Program-made: the position numbers and the translations under genes
Origin: Actinomadura opuntiae
Lineage (GTDB): Bacteria; Actinomycetota; Actinomycetes; Streptosporangiales; Streptosporangiaceae
Assembly: GCF_030283205.1 (NCBI RefSeq)
Contig: NZ_JASNWF010000019.1
Coordinates: 124,001-188,000, forward strand
Direction of reading: 5' to 3'
DNA: 64,000 bases
Shown here: in pieces, positions 15,770-24,010 of the stretch
Position numbering within the stretch: the stretch's first letter is position 1
Layout: each line of letters opens with the position of its first letter
The notes under the pieces: generated by a model
What the model was told of the DNA's origin: nothing
Databases searched by the model: none
What the model saw: only the letters and a program-made list of their open reading frames with translations

Positions 15770-15787
15770 ATACCGACCAGTCGGTAT
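15770..15787. promoter_or_regulatory. TetR-type operator upstream of the amidase
   Basis: ATACCGAC-CA-GTCGGTAT has 8-bp perfect arms around a 2-nt centre, a typical site for TetR-family repressors. It lies 64-81 nt upstream of the amidase start. No TetR gene is in the window, so the regulator is unlinked or elsewhere. Confidence 0.65.
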
Positions 15788-15814
15788 GTCATGGGCCGCC
15801 GGGCCCGGCCGCCG

Positions 15815-17380
15815 TCACGCCATCGGGTCGCTGTGGACCTGGCGACCCGCGAGGAACGTCGCGTCCACCGTCAGGTCCTCGATCTCCTCCGGCGGGACGC
15901 GGGTCGGATCGGCGGAGACGACGGCGAGGTCGGCGTACTTCCCCGGCGTGAGGGAGCCGGTGATGCCGTCGGCGTGCAATTGCCAGGCGGCGTCGATGGT
16001 CTGGGCACGGAGGGCCTGCCGGACGCTGATCCGCTCATCGATGCCGAACGCGTGGCCCTGACGGGACATGCGCGTCGCGGCCACGGCGATGTTGTGCAAC
16101 GGGTTCGCCGGAGTGACCGGGGAATCGTTGTGCAGCGAGACGCGCATCCCGGTGCTCAGGGCGGTGCCGATCGGCGCCCAGCGGCCCGCGACGTCCGGGC
16201 CGAACAGCTCGTTCAGCACCTCGCCCCAGTAGTAGATGTGGTCGGGGAAAAGGCTGCACGTGATGCCGAGGGAATGGGCGCGCTCGAACTGCTCGGGACG
16301 CATGGAGCTGGCGTGCTCGATACGCAGGCGCCGATCGTCCGGACGGCCGCCGAGCATCTCCTCCCAGACGTCCAGGACCTGCTGGACGGCATCGTCGCCG
16401 TTGGCATGGCAGGCGAGCTGCCAGCCCTTGGCGTAGTAGGCCCGCGATATCTCCAGCAGCTCGGCGTCGCCGTAATTGGGGGCGTGGCGTTCGCCGGTCG
16501 CCAGATAGGGGAAGGACGCGGCGAGATTGCCGGTCCAGGGCGAGCCGTCCGCCCAGGTCTTGATGCCGATCTGGCGGATCATGTCGTCGCCGGTGCCGGG
16601 CGCGACGTCGCTTTCCAGAGCGGGCGTCGACACTTCGTAGAGGCGCAGGCGGGTGGTGAGCGGGACGTTCTCCAGCAGCGGCCGGACGCTCGGGTCGAAG
16701 GCCATCTCGCTCATCATCGTCACGCCGCGCGCGTTCACGCGTGCGCTCTGCGCCATCAGCGACGGAGCGATGTCGGTGACACCCTCGCGGAGATATCCGG
16801 TGACCATCGAAATGGCGGCGGGCTCGTAGGCGGCGCCGTTCAGTTCCCCGGCGGCGTTGCGGCCGAACTGCCCGCCGGGCGGGTCCGGCGTGGTGGGGGT
16901 GAGACCGGCCTGGCGCATCGCCACGGTGTTGAAGAACACCGCGTGGCCGGAATTGTGCATGATGATCAGCGGTGAGGCGGGGGCCAGGTCGTCGAGCCAG
17001 GAAAGGGTCGGCTCCGGCAATCCCTTCTGCAGGAGCGGCTCCCACCCGTTGCAGACCGTCACCGGGCGGGTGGCAACGGCCTCCCGAATGGCGGTCAGGA
17101 CCTCATCCGCAGTGGGCAGGACGACGGGGCGGATGTCGACCAGGGCGGGGCTCTGCACGGTGGCGTCGCCCAGGAAATGGCCGTGGGCCTCGACGAACCC
17201 GGGCAGGACGCAGCCGTCCACGTCGACGACGCGGGTGGCGGGGCCGCGCAGGGCGTCCAGATCGTCCGGGTCGTCGCCGACGGCGAGGATCCGTTCGCCG
17301 CGCACGGCCAGCGCCCCGGCGAACGGCCGGGAGTCGTCCATGGTGACGATCCGGCCCCGCAGGATGAGGTCGGCGGTCAC
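15815..17380 (-). CDS. YtcJ-like amidohydrolase (metal-dependent)
   Basis: A 521-aa member of the amidohydrolase_3 / YtcJ group. The N-terminal beta-sandwich DLILRGRIVTMD leads to the metal-binding EAHGH segment; a carboxylated-Lys region (GIKTWADGS), CHANGDDA, RIEHASSM and the HNDSPVTP loop follow, and the C-terminus closes the sandwich (GKYADLAVVSADP). These enzymes hydrolyse C-N bonds of amides, ureas or cyclic substrates. The GTG start at 17380 overlaps the M20 gene stop by 4 nt (GTGA), so translation is coupled. It is the last gene of the uptake operon, which fits intracellular processing of the imported compound (inference). The substrate is unknown. Confidence 0.85.
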   Translation of the reverse strand: MTADLILRGRIVTMDDSRPFAGALAVRGERILAVGDDPDDLDALRGPATRVVDVDGCVLPGFVEAHGHFLGDATVQSPALVDIRPVVLPTADEVLTAIREAVATRPVTVCNGWEPLLQKGLPEPTLSWLDDLAPASPLIIMHNSGHAVFFNTVAMRQAGLTPTTPDPPGGQFGRNAAGELNGAAYEPAAISMVTGYLREGVTDIAPSLMAQSARVNARGVTMMSEMAFDPSVRPLLENVPLTTRLRLYEVSTPALESDVAPGTGDDMIRQIGIKTWADGSPWTGNLAASFPYLATGERHAPNYGDAELLEISRAYYAKGWQLACHANGDDAVQQVLDVWEEMLGGRPDDRRLRIEHASSMRPEQFERAHSLGITCSLFPDHIYYWGEVLNELFGPDVAGRWAPIGTALSTGMRVSLHNDSPVTPANPLHNIAVAATRMSRQGHAFGIDERISVRQALRAQTIDAAWQLHADGITGSLTPGKYADLAVVSADPTRVPPEEIEDLTVDATFLAGRQVHSDPMA

Positions 17381-18639
17381 GCCAGGTACGCCAGGGCCGC
17401 GCCGGTCAGGGCGGTCGTCCCCGCCTGGACGGACGCCTCGGGATCGGGCGCGAACTGCGAGCTGTGGTTGCCCGGGATCGTCGCCAGCTTCTCCTCCGGG
17501 CTGTCCCCCGCCGCGTCCAGCCAGGTCTGGAGCGGGGTGCCGCCGAAGAACCAGAAGTCGGACGGGACGGCGGCGCCGCCGTTGTGCTCGGCGAAGCCGA
17601 AGACCGAGAAGTCCTCGCTGCCCATGAGCGGGCCGTGCTCGATCACGGCCTCCGCGCCGAACAGCTCGGTGTGCACGGCGGAGACGCGGGCGTCGGCGGC
17701 GGCGTCGTTCACGGTCAGCGGGAAGTCGCCGGAGACGGTCAGCTCGGGCGGCCGGGGGCAGCCGGACGCGGCGCACTCGGCCTCGGCGATCCGGCGGATC
17801 GCGGCGAGGACCTGGTCGCGGACCCGCGCGGACTGGCTGCGGAAGTTCAGCGCGACGTGCGCCTCGTCCGGGATCACGTTGGCCTTGGTGCCCGCGCGCA
17901 CCATGCCGGTGGTGACGACGACCGGCTCGCGCGGCGACACCTCCCGCGACACGATCGTCTGCAGCCGGGTGACCAGGTGCGCGGCGGTGACGACCGGGTC
18001 GACGCAGGTCTCCGGGGACGAGCCGTGCCCGCCGCGCCCGAAGATCCGCACGTCCACCGTCGTCGCCGCGGACATGATGAGGCCGGGCCGGTGCACGATC
18101 GAGCCCGCCGGGAACGCGCCGACGTGCTGGCCGAGCACCGCGTCCGGGCGCGGCAGCCCCCGCCACGCCGCGTCCCGGACCATCGCCAGCGCGCCGTCGC
18201 CGAGCTCCTCGGCCGGCTGCGCGACGGCCAGCAGCGTCCCCGACCAGAGCGACGTCCGCCGGGCGAGCGCCTCGGCGGTGGCGACCAGGCAGGTGACGTG
18301 CATGTCGTGCCCGCAGGCGTGCATGACGCCGGGGACGGTGCTGGCGTAGGGAAGGCCGGTCCGCTCGGTGACGGGCAGCGCGTCCATGTCGGCGCGGACC
18401 AGCACGACCGGGCCGTCGCCGTTGCGCAGGACGCCGATCACGCCGGTGTCGCCGACGCCCTCGGTGACCTTGAACCCGGCGGCGTGCAGGCGGGCGGCGG
18501 CGATCCCTGCGGTGCGGTGCTCCTGCCACGACAGCTCGGGGTGGGCGTGCAGGTCGCGGTACAGCTCCCGCAGGCCGGCGGCGTGCTCGCCGAGGTCGCT
18601 GAGGGTCTCGCGGGTCTGCTCCGCGGCGCGGCTGGTCAC
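17377..18639 (-). CDS. M20-family amidohydrolase/peptidase (hippurate-hydrolase-like)
   Basis: A 420-aa zinc hydrolase of the M20D type. Motifs are in order: RDLHAHPELSWQE at the N-terminus, VRADMDALPV, the metal-binding CGHDMHVT, the acid pair QPAEELGDG, the dimerisation-domain GRGGHGSSPETCVDP, and a C-terminal MGSEDFSVF. The family removes acyl groups from N-acyl amino acids (hippurate, indole-acetyl amino acids) or cleaves dipeptides. The GTG at 18639 overlaps the preceding ATPase stop (GTGA), and its own stop overlaps the next gene in the same way. Coupling to a peptide ABC importer indicates intracellular breakdown of the imported substrate. Confidence 0.9.
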   Translation of the reverse strand: MTSRAAEQTRETLSDLGEHAAGLRELYRDLHAHPELSWQEHRTAGIAAARLHAAGFKVTEGVGDTGVIGVLRNGDGPVVLVRADMDALPVTERTGLPYASTVPGVMHACGHDMHVTCLVATAEALARRTSLWSGTLLAVAQPAEELGDGALAMVRDAAWRGLPRPDAVLGQHVGAFPAGSIVHRPGLIMSAATTVDVRIFGRGGHGSSPETCVDPVVTAAHLVTRLQTIVSREVSPREPVVVTTGMVRAGTKANVIPDEAHVALNFRSQSARVRDQVLAAIRRIAEAECAASGCPRPPELTVSGDFPLTVNDAAADARVSAVHTELFGAEAVIEHGPLMGSEDFSVFGFAEHNGGAAVPSDFWFFGGTPLQTWLDAAGDSPEEKLATIPGNHSSQFAPDPEASVQAGTTALTGAALAYLA

Positions 18640-19445
18640 CTGGTCTCCTTCGGAGGCAGCGACGGCGCGCTCGCGAGCAGCCGTCGGGTGTAGGGGTGCG
18701 ACGGGGCGGCGTAGATGTCGCCCCGCTCGACGATCACGCCGTGGTGCATGACGGCGACCGAGTCGCTGACGTGCCGGACGACGGCGAGGTCGTGGGAGAT
18801 GAACAGCATCGTCAGCCGCAGCTCGCCGCGCAGCCGGGCGAGCAGGTTGAGCACCTCGGCCTGGACGGAGCAGTCCAGCGCGGAGGTGATCTCGTCGGCG
18901 ACGACGACCTCGGGCCGCGCGACGAGCGCGCGGGCGATCGCGATCCGCTGCCGCTGGCCGCCGGAGAACTCGTGCGGGTAGCGGCGGGCGGCGTCGGGTT
19001 CGAGCGCGACCATCTCCAGCCCGCCGGCGATCTGGTCGGCGTGCGCGCGGGGGTCGGCGCGGCGCGGGTCGATCGCCTCGGCGAGGGCGCGGCCGATCCG
19101 CATCCGCGGGTCGAGGGAGGAGTTCGGGTCCTGCGAGATCAGCTGGATGCGGCGGCGGGCCGCGGTGAGCCGCGCGCCGCGCAGCCCGGACACCTCCGCG
19201 CCGTCCAGCAGGACGCGGCCCGACCGGGGGCGGACGAGCCCGACCATGGCCTTGGCCAGCGTCGACTTCCCCGACCCCGACTCGCCGACGAGCCCGACCG
19301 TGGTGCCCTCCGGCACCTCCAAGCCGACGTCGTCGAGCACGGTGTGCACGCGGCGCCCGTGCCCGAACACCACGGTGACGTGCTCGGCGGCGAGCTTCGC
19401 GGCGGCCGGTCCGGCCGCGGGGGCCTGCTCCAAGGGGAGGGTCAT
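18636..19445 (-). CDS. Oligopeptide/dipeptide ABC transporter ATPase (DppF/OppF-like)
   Basis: A 269-aa ABC ATPase. It has Walker A GESGSGKST, the Q-loop ISQDPNSSLDPRM typical of peptide importers, signature FSGGQRQR, Walker B VVVADEITSALD and an H-loop in FISHDLAVV. The C-terminal HPYTRRLLASAP is the usual Opp/Dpp ending, although the cysteine-rich tail of longer ATPases is missing. It pairs with the ATPase half of the neighbouring permease-ATPase fusion to give the two nucleotide-binding sites. Its ATG overlaps the upstream stop by 4 nt (ATGA). Confidence 0.92.
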   Translation of the reverse strand: MTLPLEQAPAAGPAAAKLAAEHVTVVFGHGRRVHTVLDDVGLEVPEGTTVGLVGESGSGKSTLAKAMVGLVRPRSGRVLLDGAEVSGLRGARLTAARRRIQLISQDPNSSLDPRMRIGRALAEAIDPRRADPRAHADQIAGGLEMVALEPDAARRYPHEFSGGQRQRIAIARALVARPEVVVADEITSALDCSVQAEVLNLLARLRGELRLTMLFISHDLAVVRHVSDSVAVMHHGVIVERGDIYAAPSHPYTRRLLASAPSLPPKETR

Positions 19446-21298
19446 GAGGCGGTCTCCTCCGCAGTGCTGGTGTCCGCTGCATGCTGGTCGAGAACGTGGC
19501 AGGCGGCCCGGTGGCCGGCGCCGACGGGGATCGCGGCGGGCAGCACCTCGGCGCATTGCGGCATGACGAGCGCGCAGCGGGACGCGAAGGCGCATCCGGC
19601 GGGACGGTCGGCGGGCGCGGGCGGGCGCCCGGGGATCGTGGTCAGCGCGTCCTCGGCGGCCGCGTCCACGCGGGGCGTGGCGTCCAACAGCGCGCGGGTG
19701 TAGGGGTGACGGGCGCGTCCGGCGGCGAGGTCCTCGACGGGCAACTCCTCCACGATGCGTCCCGCGTACATCACCAGGACCCGGTGGCACAGGGACGCGA
19801 TGACCCCGATGTCGTGCGAGATGAACAGCATCGCGGTGCCGCCGCGGCGGTTGGCCTCGCGCAGCAGGTCGAGGATCTCGGCCTGGACGGTGACGTCGAG
19901 CGCGGTGGTCGGCTCGTCGGCGACGAGCAGCCGCGGCCCGGTGAGCAGCGCGGAGGCGATCATGGCGCGCTGGCGCATCCCGCCGGACAGCTCGTGCGGG
20001 TGCTGGCGCAGCCGCGCGGCCGGACGCGTGATCCGGACCGACTCCAGCGCCTCGGCCGCCCGCGCGCGGGCCGCCTTCCGGTCGAGGCCGCGGTGCCGGC
20101 GCAGCACCTCGGTGAGCTGGCCGCCGATGCGCAGCGCCGGGTTGAAGGACGCGGCCGGGTCCTGGTACACGACGCCGATCTCGGTGGCGAGCCGGTCGGG
20201 CGCGGCGCCCGCGAGCAGGTCCAGATCGTCCAGCCGGAGGGTGCGGGCGTCGGCGGTGACGGTGTCGGGCAGCAGCCGGGCGACGGCCATCGCGGTCAGG
20301 CTCTTGCCCGACCCCGACTCGCCGACGACCCCGACGATCTCGCCGGGACGGACGGTGAACGACACGCCGTCCACGAGGTCGACGCCTCCGGCCGAGACGC
20401 GCAGCCCGTCCACGGTGAGCAGCGCCTCGTCGTCCAGAGCCGCCGCCGGAGCCGCGACCGGGGCGGGCGCCTTCTTCAGGCGGCCGGAGATCCCAATGCG
20501 ATGCGGGTCGGCGCCCGCCGCGAGCCCGTCGCCGACGAAGCTCGCCAGCACGCCGGTCAGCGTGATCGCGACCGCGGGGCCGAGGGCCTCCGCCGGGTTG
20601 GTGTAGAGCGCGTCCAGGCCGGTGTTGAGCAGCGCGCCCCAGTCGTAGGACGGCGCCTGCACGCCGAGCCCGATGAACGACAGCCCCGACAGCGCCGTCA
20701 GCGTCCCGGCGAACGCGACCGACAGCAGCACCAGCAGCGGCTCGGCGATGTTCGGCAGCAGGTGCCGGACGAGGATCCGGTGCGGCGGGACGCCGAGCAG
20801 CCGCGCGGCGGCGACGAAGTCGCGGCCGGCGACGGACGCGGCGAGGTTGGCGGTGAGCCGCGCGAACGCCGGGCTCCACGCCACGCCGATCGCGACGACG
20901 GCCGCGGCGGTCCCCGCGCCGAGGATCGCCGCGACCGCCAGCGCCAGGATGACGGCCGGGTAGGACACCATGACGTCGATGAGCCGCAGCCCGGCCTCCC
21001 GCACGCGCCGGCCCGACACCCACACGGCGGTGCCGAGCAGGATCCCGGCCGTCCCGGCGATCGCGGTGGCGGCCAGCGTCATGACGAGAGTGAGGCGGGT
21101 GGCGGCGAGCGTGCGGGCCAGCACGTCGCGGCCGAGCGCGTCGGTGCCGAGCCAGTGCTCGCCGGACGCGCCCTCGCGGGCGGCGCCGGACAGGTGCGCC
21201 GCGTCCCCGCCCCAGATCAGCGGGGCGGCCACGGCGAGGACGGCGATCAGGCCGAGCCCGGCCAGCCCGGCGGCCAGGCCCCGGGACGAGCGGATCAC
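19442..21298 (-). CDS. Fused peptide ABC permease (DppC-like) and ATPase (DppD-like)
   Basis: A 618-aa fusion. Residues 1-270 are a DppC-type inner-membrane permease: an N-terminal anchor, GTDALGRDVLAR, and the EAA loop region AAARLLGVPPHRILVRHLLPN. After a Pro/Ala linker, residues about 290-618 are a DppD-type ATPase with GESGSGKSLTAMA, QDPAASFNPALRIG, LSGGMRQRAM, LLVADEPTTALD and FISHDIGV. The C-terminal GCAFASRC...C...C segment is the cysteine-containing tail of peptide-importer ATPases. Fused permease-ATPase genes are known in actinobacterial peptide/nickel uptake operons. GTG start, overlapping the DppB stop (GTGA). Confidence 0.9.
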   Translation of the reverse strand: MIRSSRGLAAGLAGLGLIAVLAVAAPLIWGGDAAHLSGAAREGASGEHWLGTDALGRDVLARTLAATRLTLVMTLAATAIAGTAGILLGTAVWVSGRRVREAGLRLIDVMVSYPAVILALAVAAILGAGTAAAVVAIGVAWSPAFARLTANLAASVAGRDFVAAARLLGVPPHRILVRHLLPNIAEPLLVLLSVAFAGTLTALSGLSFIGLGVQAPSYDWGALLNTGLDALYTNPAEALGPAVAITLTGVLASFVGDGLAAGADPHRIGISGRLKKAPAPVAAPAAALDDEALLTVDGLRVSAGGVDLVDGVSFTVRPGEIVGVVGESGSGKSLTAMAVARLLPDTVTADARTLRLDDLDLLAGAAPDRLATEIGVVYQDPAASFNPALRIGGQLTEVLRRHRGLDRKAARARAAEALESVRITRPAARLRQHPHELSGGMRQRAMIASALLTGPRLLVADEPTTALDVTVQAEILDLLREANRRGGTAMLFISHDIGVIASLCHRVLVMYAGRIVEELPVEDLAAGRARHPYTRALLDATPRVDAAAEDALTTIPGRPPAPADRPAGCAFASRCALVMPQCAEVLPAAIPVGAGHRAACHVLDQHAADTSTAEETAS

Positions 21299-22314
21299 GA
21301 GGTGCTCCTAGCGGTGAGCGTGCGCGGGTCGAGCAGGCCGAGCAGCACGTCGATGAGCAGGTTGAGCAGGGCGGCGAGGACGCCGAGCACCAGCACGGTG
21401 CCCTGGATGACCGGATAGTCGCGGTTGATGATCGCCTGCACCACCCGGCCGCCGAGACCGGGCCAGGCGAACACGCTCTCCACGATGATCGTGCCGCCGA
21501 GCATCGCGGTCAGCATCAGCCCGCCCATGGTGAGCGTGCCGGTCAGCAGGTTCGGCAGCGCGTGCCGCGCGTACAGGGCGAGCGGCGGCAGCCGGCGGCC
21601 GCGCGCGGTGCGCATGTAGTCCTGGTTCAGCACCACGGCGGCCTCCCGCCGGACGATCCTGGCCAGCACGCACGTCGACGGCAGCGCCACCGCCACCACC
21701 GGCAGGACCAGCGCGGACAGGCTGGCCGCGCCGGCGGCCGGCAGCATCCGCAGCGAGATCGCGAAGACCAGGACCAGCAGCGTGCCGAGGACGTACTCGG
21801 GGGTGGCGCCGACCAGGCCGGTGAGGAAGGTGAACGCCGCGTCCAGCCGCCGGCGGCGCCCGCCGCGGGTCGCGACGGCGACGCCCATCCCGAGCGGGAC
21901 CGCGGCGGCCAGCACCAGGACGATCGCCAGGAACGCCAGCTCGGCGGTGAACGGCAGCCGCCCGCTGATCACGTCCGCGACCGGCTCGCGGGTCTGGAAG
22001 GACGTGCCGAGGTCGCCGTGCAGGAGGCCGGAGACGTAGGAGCCGAACTGCGCGGGCAGGGAGCGGTCCAGCCCGAGCTCGTGCCGGAACCGCGCCACCT
22101 GCGCGCCGGTCGCGTCCGTCCCGGCCAGCGCCCGCGCCGGGTCGCCCGGGATCAGCTGCACCATCAGGAACGTGACCACGACGAGGGTGACGAGCACCCC
22201 GGCCAGCCCGGCCAGGCGGCGCGCCAGGAACCCGATCCACGGGTTCCGGACGCGGCCGCCCGCCCTGCCCGGCGACGGCACCGGGGCCGGGGCCTCCTGC
22301 ACGGCGGCCGTCAT
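21295..22314 (-). CDS. Oligopeptide/dipeptide ABC transporter permease (DppB-like)
   Basis: A 339-aa polytopic membrane protein with about six helices. After a short cytosolic tail comes FLARRLAGLAGVLVTLVVVTFLMVQLIPGDPAR, the classic DppB start. The large periplasmic loop LGLDRSLPAQFGSYVSGLLHGDLGTSF and the EAA motif region DYMRTARGRRLPPLALYARHALPN follow. It forms the translocation channel with the DppC part of the next gene. Its ATG shares one base with the stop of the binding-protein gene (TGATG). Confidence 0.92.
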   Translation of the reverse strand: MTAAVQEAPAPVPSPGRAGGRVRNPWIGFLARRLAGLAGVLVTLVVVTFLMVQLIPGDPARALAGTDATGAQVARFRHELGLDRSLPAQFGSYVSGLLHGDLGTSFQTREPVADVISGRLPFTAELAFLAIVLVLAAAVPLGMGVAVATRGGRRRRLDAAFTFLTGLVGATPEYVLGTLLVLVFAISLRMLPAAGAASLSALVLPVVAVALPSTCVLARIVRREAAVVLNQDYMRTARGRRLPPLALYARHALPNLLTGTLTMGGLMLTAMLGGTIIVESVFAWPGLGGRVVQAIINRDYPVIQGTVLVLGVLAALLNLLIDVLLGLLDPRTLTARSTS

Positions 22315-23873
22315 CAGCCCTGCACCCGGAACGAGGTCGGGTCGACGGCGCCGCCGCTGACGACGGCGTCGGCGCTCTTGCCGAGCACGAACGCGACGGG
22401 GACGGTGGACAGCGGCACGACGTCGTCGCGCTCCAGCAGCGCCTTCTGCGCCGCGCCCCACGCCGCGCACTTGCCGGCCTGGTCCGTGGTGGCCATGGCC
22501 TTGGCGAACCCGGCGTCGAAGCCGGCGTTGCCGATCCCGCCGAAGTTGCGGCCCTCGGGCGGGTTCGGGCCGGTGAGCAGGATCGCGCCCGCGGTGAGCG
22601 TCCCGGAGAAGTTCAGGTGCGCCATCACCGTGACGTCCCAGTCGCCCTTGTTGGCCAGGACGTCCGACGCCCACGTGGCGTTGTCGACATTGCGCAGTTC
22701 GACCTTGGCGCCCAGGGCGCGCAGAGCCTCCTGCACGTAGGTGTTACCGGAGCCGCCCGCGACGCTGTTCGTCCCGTTGAGCTTCAGGGAGACGCCGTTC
22801 AGCGCCTTCTTGGCCGCCGACGAGTCGGTCTTGGTGACGATCGAGCCGTCGGTGTTCGCGCACTGGCTGGTGCTGTCGCTCCAGCTCTTCATCACCTCGC
22901 CCTTGCCGCCGTAGACCTTGTTGAAGGCGGCGGGGTCGAGGGCCTGCGCGACCGCCTTGCGGAACTTCGGATCGGCGCCGGGGTGGCCCTTGCGCTCGTT
23001 GAACACGACGAACATCCGCAGCAGCGGCTGGACGTGGAGGTGGTAGCCGCCGCCGGCGAACCGGGCCGCGTCGGGACCGGTGAACGCCGCGTAGTCCAGC
23101 TCGCCCGTGCTGAGCTGGTTGGCCGCGGTGCTCTCGTTCGACACGACCGACAGCCGGACCGTGGCCGGGCGGTCGCCCGCGGGCACCTTCGCCTTCCGGT
23201 AGGCGGGGAAGGCGTTGTAGCCGTCGCGGAGCTTGAAGGTGTACTGCCGGCCGCGCTGCGCGTCGCTCAGCGTGTAGGGGCCGGTGCCCGCGCCCGGGAC
23301 GGGCTCCTGGCCGAGGGCCTTGGGGTCCTTGAGGCCGGGCGGGCAGACGATGCCGGCGTTGGTCATCGCCATGGCGGGCACCAGGTCCGACCACGGCCTG
23401 GACAGCTTGACCGTGACCGTGCGGGCCGCGTCGTCGGAGGCCACCGTGACCTTGGCGCCGGGGCCGAACGCCAGCCCGGTCCCTGCGGCGCCGGTCTTCG
23501 GGTCGGCCCACCGGCGCAGCGACGCGGCGACGTCGCCGGCGGTCAGCGGCTTGCCGTCCGAGCAGGTCAGGCCGCCGCGGAGGGTGAAGGTGGCCGAGTC
23601 GGGCGCGGCCGTCCACTTCTCCGCCAGGCCGGGTACGACCGACTGGTCGGCGTCCCGGTAGACCAGGGTGCCGAACTGCATCCGGGCGAGGGAGTAGTCG
23701 GTGGCGGCGGTGCCGAGCGCCGGGTCGAAGGTGTTGGCGTCGGAGGTCACGGCGTACCGGAACGGGCCGCTGCCACCGCCCGCGGACGGCTCCGACGAGG
23801 TGGTGCAGCCGGCGGCGACGAGGGCCGCCGCGGCCGCCAGCACGGCCGCGGCGGCGGAGCGGGAACGAACCAT
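22314..23873 (-). CDS. Extracellular solute-binding lipoprotein (SBP family 5, peptide type)
   Basis: A 519-aa lipoprotein. The N-terminus has a basic stretch, a long Ala-rich core and the lipobox LVAAGC (Cys near residue 22). The mature part shows the family 5 fold: TFDPALGTAATDYSLARMQFGTLV, PGLAEKWT and FTLRGGLTCSDGKPLTAGDVAASL. It captures oligopeptides or similar ligands outside the membrane and delivers them to the DppBC channel. The ATG at 23873 is preceded by GGGAGAAG. It is the first gene of an operon of six overlapping genes that also encodes two amidohydrolases, so the ligand may be an N-acylated or amide compound rather than a plain peptide (inference). Confidence 0.9.
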   Translation of the reverse strand: MVRSRSAAAAVLAAAAALVAAGCTTSSEPSAGGGSGPFRYAVTSDANTFDPALGTAATDYSLARMQFGTLVYRDADQSVVPGLAEKWTAAPDSATFTLRGGLTCSDGKPLTAGDVAASLRRWADPKTGAAGTGLAFGPGAKVTVASDDAARTVTVKLSRPWSDLVPAMAMTNAGIVCPPGLKDPKALGQEPVPGAGTGPYTLSDAQRGRQYTFKLRDGYNAFPAYRKAKVPAGDRPATVRLSVVSNESTAANQLSTGELDYAAFTGPDAARFAGGGYHLHVQPLLRMFVVFNERKGHPGADPKFRKAVAQALDPAAFNKVYGGKGEVMKSWSDSTSQCANTDGSIVTKTDSSAAKKALNGVSLKLNGTNSVAGGSGNTYVQEALRALGAKVELRNVDNATWASDVLANKGDWDVTVMAHLNFSGTLTAGAILLTGPNPPEGRNFGGIGNAGFDAGFAKAMATTDQAGKCAAWGAAQKALLERDDVVPLSTVPVAFVLGKSADAVVSGGAVDPTSFRVQG

Positions 23874-23941
23874 GGACTTCTCCCGGGGGGGCGAGGAACG
23901 AGGGTGGGAGCGAATGCAGACCAGGATCGGGGTAGCCGCGA

Positions 23942-23956
23942 AATCTCCAGTAGATT
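23942..23956. promoter_or_regulatory. Lrp/AsnC-like inverted repeat overlapping a -10 box
   Basis: AATCT-ccagt-AGATT is a perfect 5-bp inverted repeat with a 5-nt AT-poor centre. Its right arm is part of TAGATT (23951-23956), a good -10 for the AsnC gene. It lies between the divergent AsnC gene and the uptake operon, as expected for an autoregulatory site. Confidence 0.45.
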
Positions 23957-23962
23957 GCACGA

Positions 23963-24010
23963 ATGCTCGGTGAACACCCCTTGTCGTGCACGGATCCGTC
24001 GCATGGATGA
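23963..24010 (+). CDS. Possible 15-aa leader peptide overlapping the AsnC start
   Basis: ATG at 23963 lies 6 nt after the -10 box TAGATT, so it would be the first codon of a leaderless transcript. It encodes MLGEHPLSCTDPSHG and stops at 24008-24010, 8 nt inside the AsnC gene (ATG 24003), which lacks a clear Shine-Dalgarno sequence. Translational coupling is possible. Equally, AsnC may start at GTG 23970 in its own frame. Confidence 0.3.
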   Translation: MLGEHPLSCTDPSHG

